Below, piece by piece: positions 15,864 through 24,656 of a stretch of DNA of 64,000 nucleotides. The stretch is from Kitasatospora phosalacinea (GTDB taxonomy: Bacteria; Actinomycetota; Actinomycetes; Streptomycetales; Streptomycetaceae): positions 124,001-188,000 of the forward strand of contig NZ_JNWZ01000003.1 of the NCBI RefSeq assembly GCF_000716545.1, given 5' to 3'. Made by a program: the position numbers and the translations under genes. The notes beneath the pieces were generated by a model. It ran no database searches. It saw nothing but the letters and a program-made list of their open reading frames with translations, and was not told the origin of the DNA. The stretch's first letter is position 1, and each line of letters begins with the position of its first letter.

Positions 15864-16981
15864 CTGTTGAGCGCGCAACTACCGCAGGAGGCGCCGTCCG
15901 CGAGGTGGACGCGCTGGTGATCGGCGCGGGGCAGGCCGGCCTGTCCGCCGCCTACCACCTGCGCCGCCGCGGCTTCGCCCCGCACACCGGCTTCGTGGTG
16001 CTGGACGCGGACGACGCCCCGGGCGGCGCCTGGGCGCACCGCTCCCCCTCGCTCACCATGGCCACCGTGCACGGCTTCCACGACCTGCCGGACTTCGAGC
16101 TCCCCGCCACCGACCCGGCCACCGAGGCCCGGGTCGCCGTCCCCGGCTACTTCGCCGCGTACGAGGCCGGGCACGCGCTGCCGGTGCTGCGCCCGGTCAG
16201 GGTGCTCGCGGTCCGCGACCGGCCCGACGGGCGGCCCGACGGCGGGCCGGACGGGCGCCTGCTGGTGGAGACCGACGCCGGCCGCTGGGCCGCCCGCGCC
16301 CTGCTGAACGCCACCGGCACCTGGACGCGGCCCTTCCTGCCCCGCTACCCCGGCCGCTTCGCCGGGCGGCAGCTGCACTACGCCGACTACCGGGGCCCGG
16401 CGGAGTTCGCCGGACAGCGCGTCGTCGTGGTGGGCGGCGGCGCCTCGGCGGTGCAGGTGCTCTCCGAGCTCGGCGCCGTCGCCGAGACGGTGTGGGTGAC
16501 GCGCACCCCGCCGGTGGTCCACCAGGGCCCGTTCACCGAGGAGTTCGGCCGCGAGGTGGTCGCCAGGGTGGACGAGCGGGTACGGGCCGGCCTGCCCGTG
16601 CGCAGCGTCGTCTCGGTGACCGGCCTGGGCCCGAGCGTCGCCTACCGCCGCGCCGAGGAGCTGGGCGTGCTGCACCGCCGCCCGATGTTCGACCGCCTCA
16701 CCGAACGCGGAGTCGCCTGGGGCGACGAGGAGTCGACCGCCGACGCGATCATCTGGGCCACCGGCTTCCGGGCCGAACTCACCCACCTCGCCCCGCTGGG
16801 TCTGCGCGCCCCGGGCGGCGGCATCCGGATGGACGGCACCCGGGTCGCCGCCGACCCCCGCGTCCACCTGCTCGGCTACGGCCCGTCCGCCTCCACCGTC
16901 GGCGCCAACCGGGCGGGCCGCGCCGCGGTCAACGAGGTGGTCCGCCTGCTGGGGGCCCCGGCGCAGCCCGCCACGGTCTGA
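15860..16981 (+). CDS. FAD-dependent oxidoreductase / flavin-containing monooxygenase
   Basis: 373 residues. Two dinucleotide sites are present: ALVIGAGQAGLSAAYHL near residue 17 (FAD) and RVVVVGGGASAVQVLSEL near 190 (NADPH), with a WATGF motif near the end (IIWATGFRAEL), the set typical of class B flavin monooxygenases and CzcO-like proteins. The family FxGxxxHxxxY fingerprint is represented by AGRQLHYADYRG. The GTG start overlaps the ATP-grasp stop codon by GTGA, indicating translational coupling. It probably hydroxylates or oxidises the substrate or product of the ATP-grasp ligase. A simple putative-transport-associated flavoprotein is the alternative. Confidence 0.8.
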   Translation: MTVERATTAGGAVREVDALVIGAGQAGLSAAYHLRRRGFAPHTGFVVLDADDAPGGAWAHRSPSLTMATVHGFHDLPDFELPATDPATEARVAVPGYFAAYEAGHALPVLRPVRVLAVRDRPDGRPDGGPDGRLLVETDAGRWAARALLNATGTWTRPFLPRYPGRFAGRQLHYADYRGPAEFAGQRVVVVGGGASAVQVLSELGAVAETVWVTRTPPVVHQGPFTEEFGREVVARVDERVRAGLPVRSVVSVTGLGPSVAYRRAEELGVLHRRPMFDRLTERGVAWGDEESTADAIIWATGFRAELTHLAPLGLRAPGGGIRMDGTRVAADPRVHLLGYGPSASTVGANRAGRAAVNEVVRLLGAPAQPATV

Positions 16982-17002
16982 ACGGCCCGGCGACCGAGGG
17001 TC

Positions 17003-17110
17003 GGTGCCGACGTCCGCGGTCACGGTGGCGTCGAAGCGCACCATCGGAGCCGTGCCCCCTCTTGTCACCCGAGGTGTTCCAGCGCCGTCCGGGCCCGCCG
17101 CGCACGGTTC
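17003..17110 (-). pseudogene. Fragment of a YbjQ-family gene
   Basis: On the minus strand RNRARRARTALEHL (about 17109-17068) is followed, after a stop and frameshift, by RGGTAPMVRFDATVTADVGTD (about 17062-17003, shown to the last Asp). These align in order with TRNQAMERLVEQTKARGGNAVLMM..RFDVTEAADVGTE of the intact YbjQ protein at 12106-12477. The rest of the gene is missing. It is a decayed duplicate. Confidence 0.6.
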
Positions 17111-17159
17111 CTCGAGGGCGCGTGCGCCCCGCGGCCGCCCCTGCGTCGTGATCGGCAGC

Positions 17160-18155
17160 CTAGACCGGCCGGTGCGCGGCCCGGCCCCGGGGCCCGGGCT
17201 CCTCGGCCGCCGCGGCGAAGCGGGACGCCAGCGCGGCCACCGCCGCCCGCAGTTCGGGCCCGTCCAGGACCCGGAACGGGAACGGGACGGCCGCCAGCCA
17301 CTCGCCCGCGTACATCGCCGGGTTGCGGGTGCTGCCCTCCAACAGGCACTGCGCGCCCGCCGCTTCGAGCCGGCCCATGGTGGGACCGACCCAGGGGGCG
17401 ACCTGCTCGATCGGCGCGTCGAACAGCACCCGGGTGCGGAACGCCCAGCCGGTGCCGAGGTGCCGTTCCAGCACGGCGACGGGGTCGAGCCCCTCCGGCG
17501 GGTCGAACGGCACGGTGCTGCGCTCGGCGGCCCGGATCCGGTCGATCCGGTAGGTGCGGACGGCGTCGGCCCGGTGCGAGTGGCACAGCAGGTACCAGCG
17601 CGATCGGCGCACCACCACCGCCCACGGGTCGACCTCCGTCCGGCGCTCCTCGCCGCTCCCGCCCCGGTAGGCGACCACCACCCGCCGCCGGGCCGCGATC
17701 GCCTCCACCAGCGTGCTGGCGACCGCCGGATCGGGGTGCGCCGGGTACGGGTCGGGCGCGGCGGCGGCGTGCGCCCGCAGCGCGGCGGCCTGGCGCCCGA
17801 TCGCCTCGGGCAGCGCCCGGACCACCTTCCCCAGCGCGGACCCGACCAGGTCGTCCGGGTCGGTGGCGGCGGGCCGCCCGTCCAGCACGGCCATGACCAG
17901 CCCGAGCGCCTCCTCCTGCGTGAACGAGACCGGCGCCAGCCGGGCCCCCCGCCCCAGCCGGTAGCCCCCGTACGGCCCGCGCTCCGACTCCACCGGCACC
18001 CCGGCCTCCCGCAGGATCGCCACGTACCGCCGCGCCGCCCGGTCCGTCACCCCGAGCCGCGCGGCGAGCTGCTCGGCCGTCGTCCCGGGCCGCTCCCGCA
18101 GGATCTCCAGCGTGCGCAGCGCCCGGGCGGTGGGGCTGGTCTCCGTGTCCGACAC
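17160..18155 (-). CDS. WYL-domain transcriptional regulator (YafY type)
   Basis: 331 residues. An N-terminal winged helix (about 8-62: LRTLEILRERPGTTAEQLAARLGVTDRAARRYVAILREAG) is followed by YGGYRLGRGARLAPVSFTQEE, and then a WYL ligand-binding domain (about 140-215) carrying VDPWAVVVRRSRWYLLCHSHR, with a WCX C-terminal extension. Such regulators respond to nucleotides or other negatively charged ligands. It is divergent from the alpha/beta hydrolase at 18338 across a 180-base gap, the usual position of its target. The hydrolase is the obvious candidate regulated gene. Confidence 0.87.
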   Translation of the reverse strand: MSDTETSPTARALRTLEILRERPGTTAEQLAARLGVTDRAARRYVAILREAGVPVESERGPYGGYRLGRGARLAPVSFTQEEALGLVMAVLDGRPAATDPDDLVGSALGKVVRALPEAIGRQAAALRAHAAAAPDPYPAHPDPAVASTLVEAIAARRRVVVAYRGGSGEERRTEVDPWAVVVRRSRWYLLCHSHRADAVRTYRIDRIRAAERSTVPFDPPEGLDPVAVLERHLGTGWAFRTRVLFDAPIEQVAPWVGPTMGRLEAAGAQCLLEGSTRNPAMYAGEWLAAVPFPFRVLDGPELRAAVAALASRFAAAAEEPGPRGRAAHRPV

Positions 18156-18337
18156 ACCCGACAGCGTACGGAAGACCGGAACGGCACCGGGGACCCGGGG
18201 AACGGCCGTCCCCGGGTTCCGCGCCCCGGGAAGTGCTCCCCCGGTTCAGGAAGCCGATCGTCCGGAACCCTTCCTAGCATGGGCGGTGACCTGCTCGGAC
18301 GGGCCGCTCGCGGCCCCGTTGAACGGAGGGGACTCCC

Positions 18338-19045
18338 ATGGACGTCCTGTTGATCGGCGGCCTCTGGCTGAACGGCACCACCGCCTGGGACGCGGTCGCG
18401 CCCGCTCTCGTCGGACGCGGCCACCGACCGGTGCCGCTGACCCTGCCCGGGCAGGGGGACGGGCGGGCGGACGCGACGCTGGCGGAGCAGCTCGCTGCGG
18501 TGCTGGCCGCCGTGGACGCGGCCGAGGGGAAGCCGCTGGTGGTGGCGCACTCGGCGGCCTGCACGCTGGGGTGGATGGCGGTGGACGCCCGGCCGGGCGG
18601 GGTCGCGGGGCTGGTGCTGGTGGACGGGTTCCCGCACCAGGACGGGCACCCGTACGCGGACCTGTTCCCGGTGGTCGACGGCGTGGTGCCGTTCCCGGGG
18701 TGGGAGCCGTTCGAGGGGCCGACCAGCGCGGACCTGGACGAGGCAGCGCGGGCCCGGTTCGAGGCGAGCGCCGTCCCCGTGCCGGAGGGTGTCGCGCTGG
18801 CGCCGGTCCGGCTGTCGGACGAGCGGCGTTTCGGCGTGCCGGTGACGATGCTGTGCGCCGAGGCTTCCCCGGAGGAGGTCCGGGGGTGGATCGCGGCGGG
18901 CGCGGCCCCGGAGGTGTCCCGGATGGAGCGGGTCGAGTACGTGGACCTGGACTCCGGCCACTGGCCGATGTTCAGCCGGCCCGCCGAGCTGGCCGCCCTG
19001 ATCGACGCGGCGGCCGCCCGCGCTGAGCCCGCTCAGCGGTCGTAG
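18338..19045 (+). CDS. Alpha/beta hydrolase
   Basis: 235 residues of the compact alpha/beta hydrolase type: LLIGGLWLNGTTAWDAVAPAL (oxyanion loop), nucleophile elbow VVAHSAAC (Ser near 70), and the His in LDSGHWPMFSRPAEL near the C-terminus. Substrate is unknown; relatives act on small esters or lactones. It starts 35 bases after a GC stem region, and GGAGGGG (8 bases upstream) serves as ribosome site. Divergent from a WYL regulator, and its end overlaps the convergent paaE stop by 13 bases, so the two transcripts must overlap. Confidence 0.8.
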   Translation: MDVLLIGGLWLNGTTAWDAVAPALVGRGHRPVPLTLPGQGDGRADATLAEQLAAVLAAVDAAEGKPLVVAHSAACTLGWMAVDARPGGVAGLVLVDGFPHQDGHPYADLFPVVDGVVPFPGWEPFEGPTSADLDEAARARFEASAVPVPEGVALAPVRLSDERRFGVPVTMLCAEASPEEVRGWIAAGAAPEVSRMERVEYVDLDSGHWPMFSRPAELAALIDAAAARAEPAQRS

Positions 19046-20100
19046 TCGACCGTCACCCGGTCGGAGACCGGCCGGGCCTGGCAGGTGAGGACGTAGCCGG
19101 CCGCCAACTCGGCTTCCTCCAGGGCGAAGTTGCGCCGCATCTCGACCTTGCCGTCGCACACCAGGGCCCGGCAGGTGCCGCAGACGCCGCCCTTGCAGGC
19201 GAACGGCAGGTCGGGGCGGGCGCGTTGGGCGCCGTCCAGGATGGAGCGGTCCCGGGGCAGCGCGAGCGTGCTGGAGCGGCCGTCGAGGACGAGGGTGACC
19301 TCGCTGGCGGCGGCGTCCGGTTCGGGTTCGGGGTGCCGCTCCTCGGGGCGCTCGTCCTCGGCGTGGAACAGCTCCTGGTGCACCCGCCCGGCGGGGACGC
19401 CGAGTTCGGCCAGCAGTCGCTTCGTCCCGGTGACCATCCCGTACGGCCCGCACAGCCACCAGTGGTCGACGGCGGGCACGTCGACCAGGGCGCCGAGCAG
19501 GGCGGTGAGCCGTTCGGGGTCGAGCCGGCCGCTGAGCAGTTCGGCGTCGCGGCTCTCCCGGGAGAGCACGTGGACGAGCTGGAAGCGTCGCAGGTAGCGG
19601 TCCTTGAGGTCGGCGAGCTCGTCGGCGAACATCACCGTGTCGCTGCGCCGGTTGCCGTACAGCAGGGTGACCTCGGAGTCGGGGTGCCCGGCCAGGACGG
19701 AGGCCGCGATGGAGAGCATCGGGGTGATGCCGGAGCCGGCCGCGATCAGCACGTGCCGGCCGGGCTCGGCCGGGTCGGCGGTGAACGCCCCGGCGGGGGG
19801 CAGGACTTCGACCACCTCGCCGGTCTCGGCCCCGCTCACCAGCCAGTGCGAGAACAGGCCGCCGGGCACCTCGCGGACGGCGATCCGCAGCGGGCCGCCG
19901 ACCGGGGAGCACAGCGAGTAGGAGCGGCGTTCGTCGGCGCCGTCGACGATCCGGCGCAGGGTGAGGCTCTGGCCCGGACGGAAGGCGAACTCCTCGGCCA
20001 GTTCGGCGGGGACGTCGAAGGTGACCGCGACGGCGTCCTCGCAGAGCCGTTCCAGGGCGCCGATCGGCAGCGGGTGGAACCGCGGGCGGCGGACGGCCAT
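19033..20100 (-). CDS. paaE: 1,2-phenylacetyl-CoA epoxidase, reductase subunit PaaE
   Basis: 355 residues. FNR-like FAD domain (RSYSLCSPVGGPLRIAVREV, about 60-80), NAD domain (VLIAAGSGITPMLSIAASVL and LLYGNRRSDTVMFADEL), and a C-terminal plant-type [2Fe-2S] ferredoxin domain with Cys ligands in CKGGVCGTCRALV and the distal LTCQAR. This is exactly the PaaE layout: it passes electrons from NADPH to the PaaA di-iron centre. The start ATG overlaps the paaD stop by one base (TGATG). Last gene of the paaABCDE operon. Confidence 0.95.
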   Translation of the reverse strand: MAVRRPRFHPLPIGALERLCEDAVAVTFDVPAELAEEFAFRPGQSLTLRRIVDGADERRSYSLCSPVGGPLRIAVREVPGGLFSHWLVSGAETGEVVEVLPPAGAFTADPAEPGRHVLIAAGSGITPMLSIAASVLAGHPDSEVTLLYGNRRSDTVMFADELADLKDRYLRRFQLVHVLSRESRDAELLSGRLDPERLTALLGALVDVPAVDHWWLCGPYGMVTGTKRLLAELGVPAGRVHQELFHAEDERPEERHPEPEPDAAASEVTLVLDGRSSTLALPRDRSILDGAQRARPDLPFACKGGVCGTCRALVCDGKVEMRRNFALEEAELAAGYVLTCQARPVSDRVTVDYDR

Positions 20101-20594
20101 CAGATCTCCTTGATCCGGTCGAAGGGTTCGCGGCAACTGCGGCACCGCCACAGCGACTTGCAGGCGGTGGAGCCGAACCGGGAGAGTTCCTCGGTGTCCT
20201 CGGACCCGCACTGCGGGCAGGCCACCGCCCGCCTGGTCGGGCCGAGTCGCAGCAGTCCGCCGGGCGCCCCGCCGGGGGCGGGCGGCGCGATGCCGGCTTC
20301 GGCGAGCTTGCGGCGGCCCTCGGCGCTGATCCGGTCGCTGGACCACGGCGGGTCGATCCGCAACCGCACCTCGACCTCCGCGAACCCGGCGGCCCGCAGC
20401 CGGCGGGCCACGTCGGCGGCCATCTCGGCGACGGCCGGGCAGCCCGAGTAGGTGGGCGTCAGCCAGGCCGTGACCCTGCCGTCCGTCTCCTCGACGTCGG
20501 CCAGCACGCCCAGGTCGGCCAGGGTGAGCATGGGCAGTTCGGGGTCGGGCACGGCGGCGGCGACCTCCCTGGCCCGCTCCAGCACGGTGCTCAC
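20100..20594 (-). CDS. paaD: Phenylacetyl-CoA epoxidase assembly protein PaaD
   Basis: 164 residues: a MIP18/SufT-like domain (about 1-100, with PDPELPMLTLADLGVLADVE and TPTYSGCPAVAEMAADV) and a C-terminal zinc-ribbon-like part with Cys pairs CPQCGSEDTEELSRFGSTAC and CRSC. PaaD is needed for maturation of the metal centres of the epoxidase rather than catalysis. The GTG start overlaps the paaC stop by GTGA, and the stop overlaps paaE. The four-Cys tail is the feature that separates PaaD from general SufT proteins. Confidence 0.95.
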   Translation of the reverse strand: MSTVLERAREVAAAVPDPELPMLTLADLGVLADVEETDGRVTAWLTPTYSGCPAVAEMAADVARRLRAAGFAEVEVRLRIDPPWSSDRISAEGRRKLAEAGIAPPAPGGAPGGLLRLGPTRRAVACPQCGSEDTEELSRFGSTACKSLWRCRSCREPFDRIKEI

Positions 20595-21472
20595 CACGTC
20601 GCCCCCGGGTGCGCCCTGGCCACCACCTGCAACTCCGCCAGCAGCGGCCCCATCGCCTCGGTGTGCACCCCGTGCCGCCCGCCCCGGCCGTTCACGTACG
20701 CCCGGCCGACCACCTCGGGGACGGGCAGCGTCGCCTCGGCCAGCACCCCTTCCAGGGCGGCCAGTACGGGTGCGCGTAGCGGCGACGGGTCGACGCCGAG
20801 CCGGAGTTCGACCTCGTGCGGGGTGAACAGCTCCTCCAGCCACGGCCAGAGCGCGTCCAGCGCGGCCCGCATCCGCCGGTGCGACTCCTCGGTGCCGTCG
20901 CCGAGCCGCACCGTCCAGGCGGCCGCGTACTCCCGGTGGTACGCCAACTCCTTGACGCCGAGCGCCGCGACGGCCGACAGCACCGGGTCGGCGTGGCCGA
21001 CCAGGCGCCGGTACAGCTCCTCCCGGGCGGTGGCGAACAGCAGCAGCCGCACCACGCACTGCGCGAAGTCGCCGTTCTCCAGCTCCACCAACCGCACGTT
21101 GCGGTACGCGGACTCCTCGCGCCAGTAGGCGAGTTCGTCCTCGCCGCGGCCGCTGCCGTCGAGCTGTCCGGCCCGGGTGAGCAGCCGGCGGGCCTGGCCG
21201 AGCAGGTCGAGGCCGAGGTTGGCGAGCGCCACCTCCTCCTCCAACTCGGGCGCCCGGGTGATCCACTGGATCAGCCGCTGGGACAGCACCAGCGCGTCGT
21301 CGCCCAGCATCAGGCAGTACGCGGCGAGGTCGGCCGGATCGATGCCGACCGGCGGCGCGGCGTCCACTCCCAGCAGCGGGTCGGCGAACCCCGTGCCGTA
21401 CGCCCAGCGGGCCTCGCCGTCCGGCCCCGGGCCCGCCTCGGCCAGCGAGAGGTACACGTGGTCGTCGCTCAT
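20591..21472 (-). CDS. paaC: Phenylacetyl-CoA epoxidase structural subunit PaaC
   Basis: 293 residues, all-helical ferritin-like. Matches PaaC in LGDDALVLSQRLIQWITRAPELEEE, LANLGLDLLGQARRLLTRAGQ, YRNVRLVELENGDFAQCVVR and KELAYHREYAAAWTVRLGDG. PaaC forms a heterodimer with PaaA and is structurally essential, but its own di-iron ligands are incomplete in the family. The ATG has AGGGAAGG upstream. Sits between paaB (33-base gap) and paaD (4-base overlap). Confidence 0.95.
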   Translation of the reverse strand: MSDDHVYLSLAEAGPGPDGEARWAYGTGFADPLLGVDAAPPVGIDPADLAAYCLMLGDDALVLSQRLIQWITRAPELEEEVALANLGLDLLGQARRLLTRAGQLDGSGRGEDELAYWREESAYRNVRLVELENGDFAQCVVRLLLFATAREELYRRLVGHADPVLSAVAALGVKELAYHREYAAAWTVRLGDGTEESHRRMRAALDALWPWLEELFTPHEVELRLGVDPSPLRAPVLAALEGVLAEATLPVPEVVGRAYVNGRGGRHGVHTEAMGPLLAELQVVARAHPGATW

Positions 21473-21504
21473 GTCGCCTTCCCTGCTCGATTTCTGACGC
21501 CCAG

Positions 21505-21798
21505 TCAGATGTGCGGGACGTCCTCGGGGATCGGGTAGAACGTCGGGTGCCGGTAGACCTTGTCGCCGCTCGGCGCGAAGAACGGGTCCTGCTCGTCCGG
21601 GCTGGACGCGGTGATCGCGTCCGAACGGACCACCCACAGGCTCACCCCCTCGTTGCGCCGGGTGTACAGGTCGCGCGCCGCGAGCAGCGCCATCTTGTCG
21701 TCCGCCGCGTGCAGCGACCCGACGTGCACGTGGTTCAGCCCGCGCCGGGGCCGCACGAACACCTCGTACAGCGGCCAGGAGGCCCGCTCCCCGCTCAT
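21505..21798 (-). CDS. paaB: Phenylacetyl-CoA epoxidase subunit PaaB
   Basis: 97 residues, the standard size. Starts [26 protein letters not shown] (cited in part: the region [12 protein letters not shown] is diagnostic), continues [14 protein letters not shown], and ends with a [20 protein letters not shown] tail. PaaB bridges PaaAC heterodimers. The ATG overlaps the paaA stop by 4 bases (ATGA). Confidence 0.95.
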   Translation of the reverse strand: MSGERASWPLYEVFVRPRRGLNHVHVGSLHAADDKMALLAARDLYTRRNEGVSLWVVRSDAITASSPDEQDPFFAPSGDKVYRHPTFYPIPEDVPHI

Positions 21799-22724
21799 CC
21801 CGCACTCCCTTCCCTCGCCGGCTGCTTGGCCGCGTACGCCGAGGCCGCCTCGCGCACCCACGCGCCGTCCTCGTGGGCGGCCCGGCGCCGCTCGATCCGC
21901 TGCGCGTTGCACGGGCCGTCGCCCTTGATCACCTGCTGGAGCTCGGACCAGTCCGGCTCGCCGAAGTCCCAGCCGCCGCGCTCCTCGTTCCAGGCGAGGT
22001 CCGGGTCGGGCAGCGTCACGCCCAGGTGCTCGGCCTGCGGGACGGTCATGTCGACGAAGCGCCGGCGCAGCTCGTCGTTGCTGTGCCGCTTGATCCGCCA
22101 GGCCATCGACCGCTCGCTGTTCGGCGAGGCCCCGTCCGGCGGGCCGAACATCATCAGCGACGGCCACCACCAGCGGTCCACCGCGTCCTGCACCATGGCG
22201 CGCTGGGCGTCCGTCCCGGCCATCAGGGTCATCAGCAGCTCGTAGCCCTGCCGCTGGTGGAACGACTCCTCCTTGCAGATCCGCACCATCGCCCGGGCGT
22301 ACGGCCCGTAGCTGCACCGGCACAGCGGCACCTGGTTGCAGATCGCCGCGCCGTCCACCAGCCAGCCGATCACGCCGACGTCCGCGAAGGTCAGCGTCGG
22401 GTAGTTGAAGATCGAGGAGTACTTCTGCCGCCCGTCGATCAGCTTCTCGGTCAGCTCGGCCCGGTCGACGCCGAGGGTCTCGGCCGCCGCGTACAGGTAC
22501 AGCCCGTGCCCGGCCTCGTCCTGGGCCTTGGCCAGCAGGATCGCCTTGCGCCGCAACGAGGGCGCCCGGGTCAGCCAGTTGCCTTCGGGCTGCATGCCGA
22601 TGATCTCCGAGTGGGCGTGCTGCGCGATCTGCCGCACCAGCGTCGCCCGGTACGCCTCCGGCATCCAGTCCCGCGGCTCCACCCGCGCGTCCGCGGCGAT
22701 CACCGCTTCGAACTGCGCCTCCAC
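21795..22724 (-). CDS. paaA: Phenylacetyl-CoA epoxidase catalytic subunit PaaA
   Basis: 309 residues from the GTG start. Di-iron ligands are in the helices containing [25 protein letters not shown] and [36 protein letters not shown] is the diagnostic PaaA segment. It epoxidises the ring of phenylacetyl-CoA using O2. The start is placed at the GTG at 22724, not the upstream ATG at 22760 or GTG at 22769: GGGAGG lies 6 bases before this GTG, the N-terminus then aligns with E. coli PaaA ([20 protein letters not shown]), and the upstream codons coincide with a palindromic operator. First gene of the operon. Confidence 0.93.
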   Translation of the reverse strand: MEAQFEAVIAADARVEPRDWMPEAYRATLVRQIAQHAHSEIIGMQPEGNWLTRAPSLRRKAILLAKAQDEAGHGLYLYAAAETLGVDRAELTEKLIDGRQKYSSIFNYPTLTFADVGVIGWLVDGAAICNQVPLCRCSYGPYARAMVRICKEESFHQRQGYELLMTLMAGTDAQRAMVQDAVDRWWWPSLMMFGPPDGASPNSERSMAWRIKRHSNDELRRRFVDMTVPQAEHLGVTLPDPDLAWNEERGGWDFGEPDWSELQQVIKGDGPCNAQRIERRRAAHEDGAWVREAASAYAAKQPAREGSAG

Positions 22725-22737
22725 GACCCACCTCCCG

Positions 22738-22788
22738 ACTGACCGTTCGGTCGGTTCCATTCTGTACACAGGGGCAGCGCCGTGACAA
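22738..22788 (-). promoter_or_regulatory. paa operon promoter and TetR-type operator
   Basis: On the minus strand: -35 TTGTCA (22788-22783), 16-base spacer, -10 TACAGA (22766-22761), then a near-perfect palindrome ACCGACCG-AA-CGGTCAGT (22755-22738; one mismatch between arms) just after the -10, then the GGGAGG ribosome site and the GTG start. An 18-bp palindrome at the expected transcription start is the classic layout for repression by a TetR-family PaaR. No PaaR gene is in this window. Confidence 0.7.
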
Positions 22789-22790
22789 GC

Positions 22791-22836
22791 ACGTGCGTCC
22801 AGGGGCCCGGGGAACGGCGGGCCCCTGGACGCACGT
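22791..22836 (-). terminator. Strong hairpin terminator between the M20 peptidase and the paa promoter
   Basis: A 19-bp perfect stem (22791-22809 with 22818-22836) and 8-base loop. The loop side contains the 'caggggcccggggaac' motif (22800-22815) common in Streptomyces intergenic regions. It ends the M20 transcript three bases before the paa -35 box. Confidence 0.85.
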
Positions 22837-22848
22837 CCTGCCGCGCCC

Positions 22849-24168
22849 CTACCGCTCGCGCAAGCGGGGCAGCGGTACCGCCAGCAGCGCGGCCAGCAGC
22901 GCGATGCGGGGGCCCAGTTGGTCGATGCGCAGGTGTTCGTGGCGGGCGTGCGGGCCGGCGCCGACCGCGCCCAGGCCGTCCAGGGTCGGCAGGCCCCTCG
23001 CGCCGGCCAGGTTGGTGTCGCCCGCCCCGCCGGCGGGCGCGCCGTCGAGGTGCTGGCCGAGCGCGGCGGCCAGCGAGCGGACGTGGCGCAGCAGCGGGTT
23101 GCCGGTGCGCTCGGGCCAGGCCGGGCGGCTGGAGAGGACCTCGGTGCGGACGTCGGCGCCGGGCCGGTTGGCGGTGAGGTGGGCGAGGGTGTCGAGGGTG
23201 CGGCGCTGGGCCTCGGTGGTGGCGAAGCGCAGTCCGAGTTCGGCTTCGGCGCGTCCGGCGATGACGTTGGCGCGGGTGCCGCCGTGGATCCGTCCGGTGT
23301 TGAGCTCGGTGCCCGGTTGGCGGGCGAGGCCGCGGACGGCGATCAACTGGTCGACGAGTTCGTCGATGGCGGAGACGCCGTCGGCGGCGTCGTTGCCCGC
23401 GTGGGCCTCGCGCCCGGTGACGGTGAGCCGGACGCGGGTGGAGCCGCGGCGGGCGGTCTTGAGCCGGCCGTCGGGGTGCCCGGGTTCGAGTCCGAGGACG
23501 GCGGCGGCGCCGCGCAGGTGGCGTTCGACCTGGCGGCGGCCGTCGGGGCTGCCGACCTCCTCGTCCGAGACGATCACCATCCGGACGGGCCGGTGCGGCC
23601 GCTGCCCGAGGTCGGCGAGGAGCGCGAACGCGCCTTCCAGCAGGGCGAGTCCGCCCTTCATGTCGAGGACGCCGGGGCCGGTGAGCCGTCCGTCGCGCTC
23701 CTCCACGGGCCAGTCGGCGAGCGTGCCGACCGGCCACACGGTGTCGTGGTGGCCGACCACCAGCAGGTGCGGGAGGTCCTCCTGCTGGCCGGGCCAGTCC
23801 AGGACGAGGTGGTCGCCGTGGTCGCAGCGCTGCCGGACGGCGGTGGCGCCGGTCGCGCCGTACCCGGCGGCGAGTTCTTCGGCGAGGGAGTCGAGCCGGG
23901 CCGCGTCGCCGGAGGGGGATTCGATCCCGGCCAGGTCGGCGCAGCGCTTGCGGACGGCCGCGGCGAGGGTCCGGGCGCGCTTGGTGAGGGTGCGCGGGAG
24001 GCCGGGCAGGGCGGCGGTGGGGGTCAACGCCGCTGTGGCGGCGGACGGTTCAGTGCTGTCGCTGGTTCCGGCGGCGTCGGCGGCCGGTGGCGCGACGGGT
24101 GTGCCGGGTGTGCCGGCGGGATGCGGTTCGGGGGCGACCGGGCGGGGGCTCACCGTATGGGGACTCAC
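22849..24168 (-). CDS. M20 family metallopeptidase (carboxypeptidase G2-like)
   Basis: 439 residues. The first 55 are a Pro/Ala/Thr-rich disordered tail without a signal peptide. The catalytic core follows: [16 protein letters not shown] (His/Asp metal ligands, about 138-153), [20 protein letters not shown] (bridging Asp), [14 protein letters not shown] (general base Glu-Glu), [17 protein letters not shown], and a C-terminal His in [14 protein letters not shown]. These are the M20 di-zinc motifs, with the dimerisation domain inserted at about 240-350. Relatives cleave C-terminal glutamate from folates or N-acyl amino acids; the true substrate is unknown. Single gene with its own terminator. 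Confidence 0.9.
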   Translation of the reverse strand: MSPHTVSPRPVAPEPHPAGTPGTPVAPPAADAAGTSDSTEPSAATAALTPTAALPGLPRTLTKRARTLAAAVRKRCADLAGIESPSGDAARLDSLAEELAAGYGATGATAVRQRCDHGDHLVLDWPGQQEDLPHLLVVGHHDTVWPVGTLADWPVEERDGRLTGPGVLDMKGGLALLEGAFALLADLGQRPHRPVRMVIVSDEEVGSPDGRRQVERHLRGAAAVLGLEPGHPDGRLKTARRGSTRVRLTVTGREAHAGNDAADGVSAIDELVDQLIAVRGLARQPGTELNTGRIHGGTRANVIAGRAEAELGLRFATTEAQRRTLDTLAHLTANRPGADVRTEVLSSRPAWPERTGNPLLRHVRSLAAALGQHLDGAPAGGAGDTNLAGARGLPTLDGLGAVGAGPHARHEHLRIDQLGPRIALLAALLAVPLPRLRER

Positions 24169-24656
24169 CGTTCACCTCCGGCGGGTCGCACGGCATCCGG
24201 TGGTATCGGTGGGGCGAGCGGCCGGGGGCTCCTGCGCGGCGTCGGGTTCGGTCGCGACGTACGGTGCGTCCTGGGGTTGGGCAACACTGCGTCCTCCTCG
24301 CTCGGTCCGCGGCTCCGGCTCGGCCCGGGGCCCGGGGACGTCGGTCTCCGCTCCTCGGCGCGGACGGGCACCGTGGCAGGGGACCGATGAGCGAGCCTAG
24401 AAGATCGGTTCGTCTCCCTGCGAGGTGGCCTGCCGCTCAGCGCGTCGCGGCGGGTCCGGGGGCGCGGGCCCGGCGGACGGCGTCCGGCGGGCCCGCGCAC
24501 GGGCCGGAGCCTGGCACGACGAGCGGGACGCGGTCTTCCGAGTGCGTCCTGCTCCCACCTTGGACCCACGGGGGCGGTTCGGCAGCACGAACCGCCCACG
24601 ATCGAGCGAACCCCGTCCGATGGGTGACCGCGGATAAGCCTTTGGTACCAGTCGGG
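24169..24656. other. Non-coding stretch upstream of the M20 gene
   Basis: About 490 bases with no supported gene on either strand: open frames here have no consistent third-position bias and are full of Arg/Pro/Gly. It must hold the M20 promoter near 24170-24250. A short less GC-rich patch (GATAAGCCTTTGGTACC, about 24630) precedes the tandem repeat. Confidence 0.4.

Noticed and set aside
22725..22769. Upstream starts of paaA (ATG 22760, GTG 22769)
   Set aside because: They would place the operator, the ribosome site and part of the promoter inside the coding region, and give an N-terminus not seen in PaaA.
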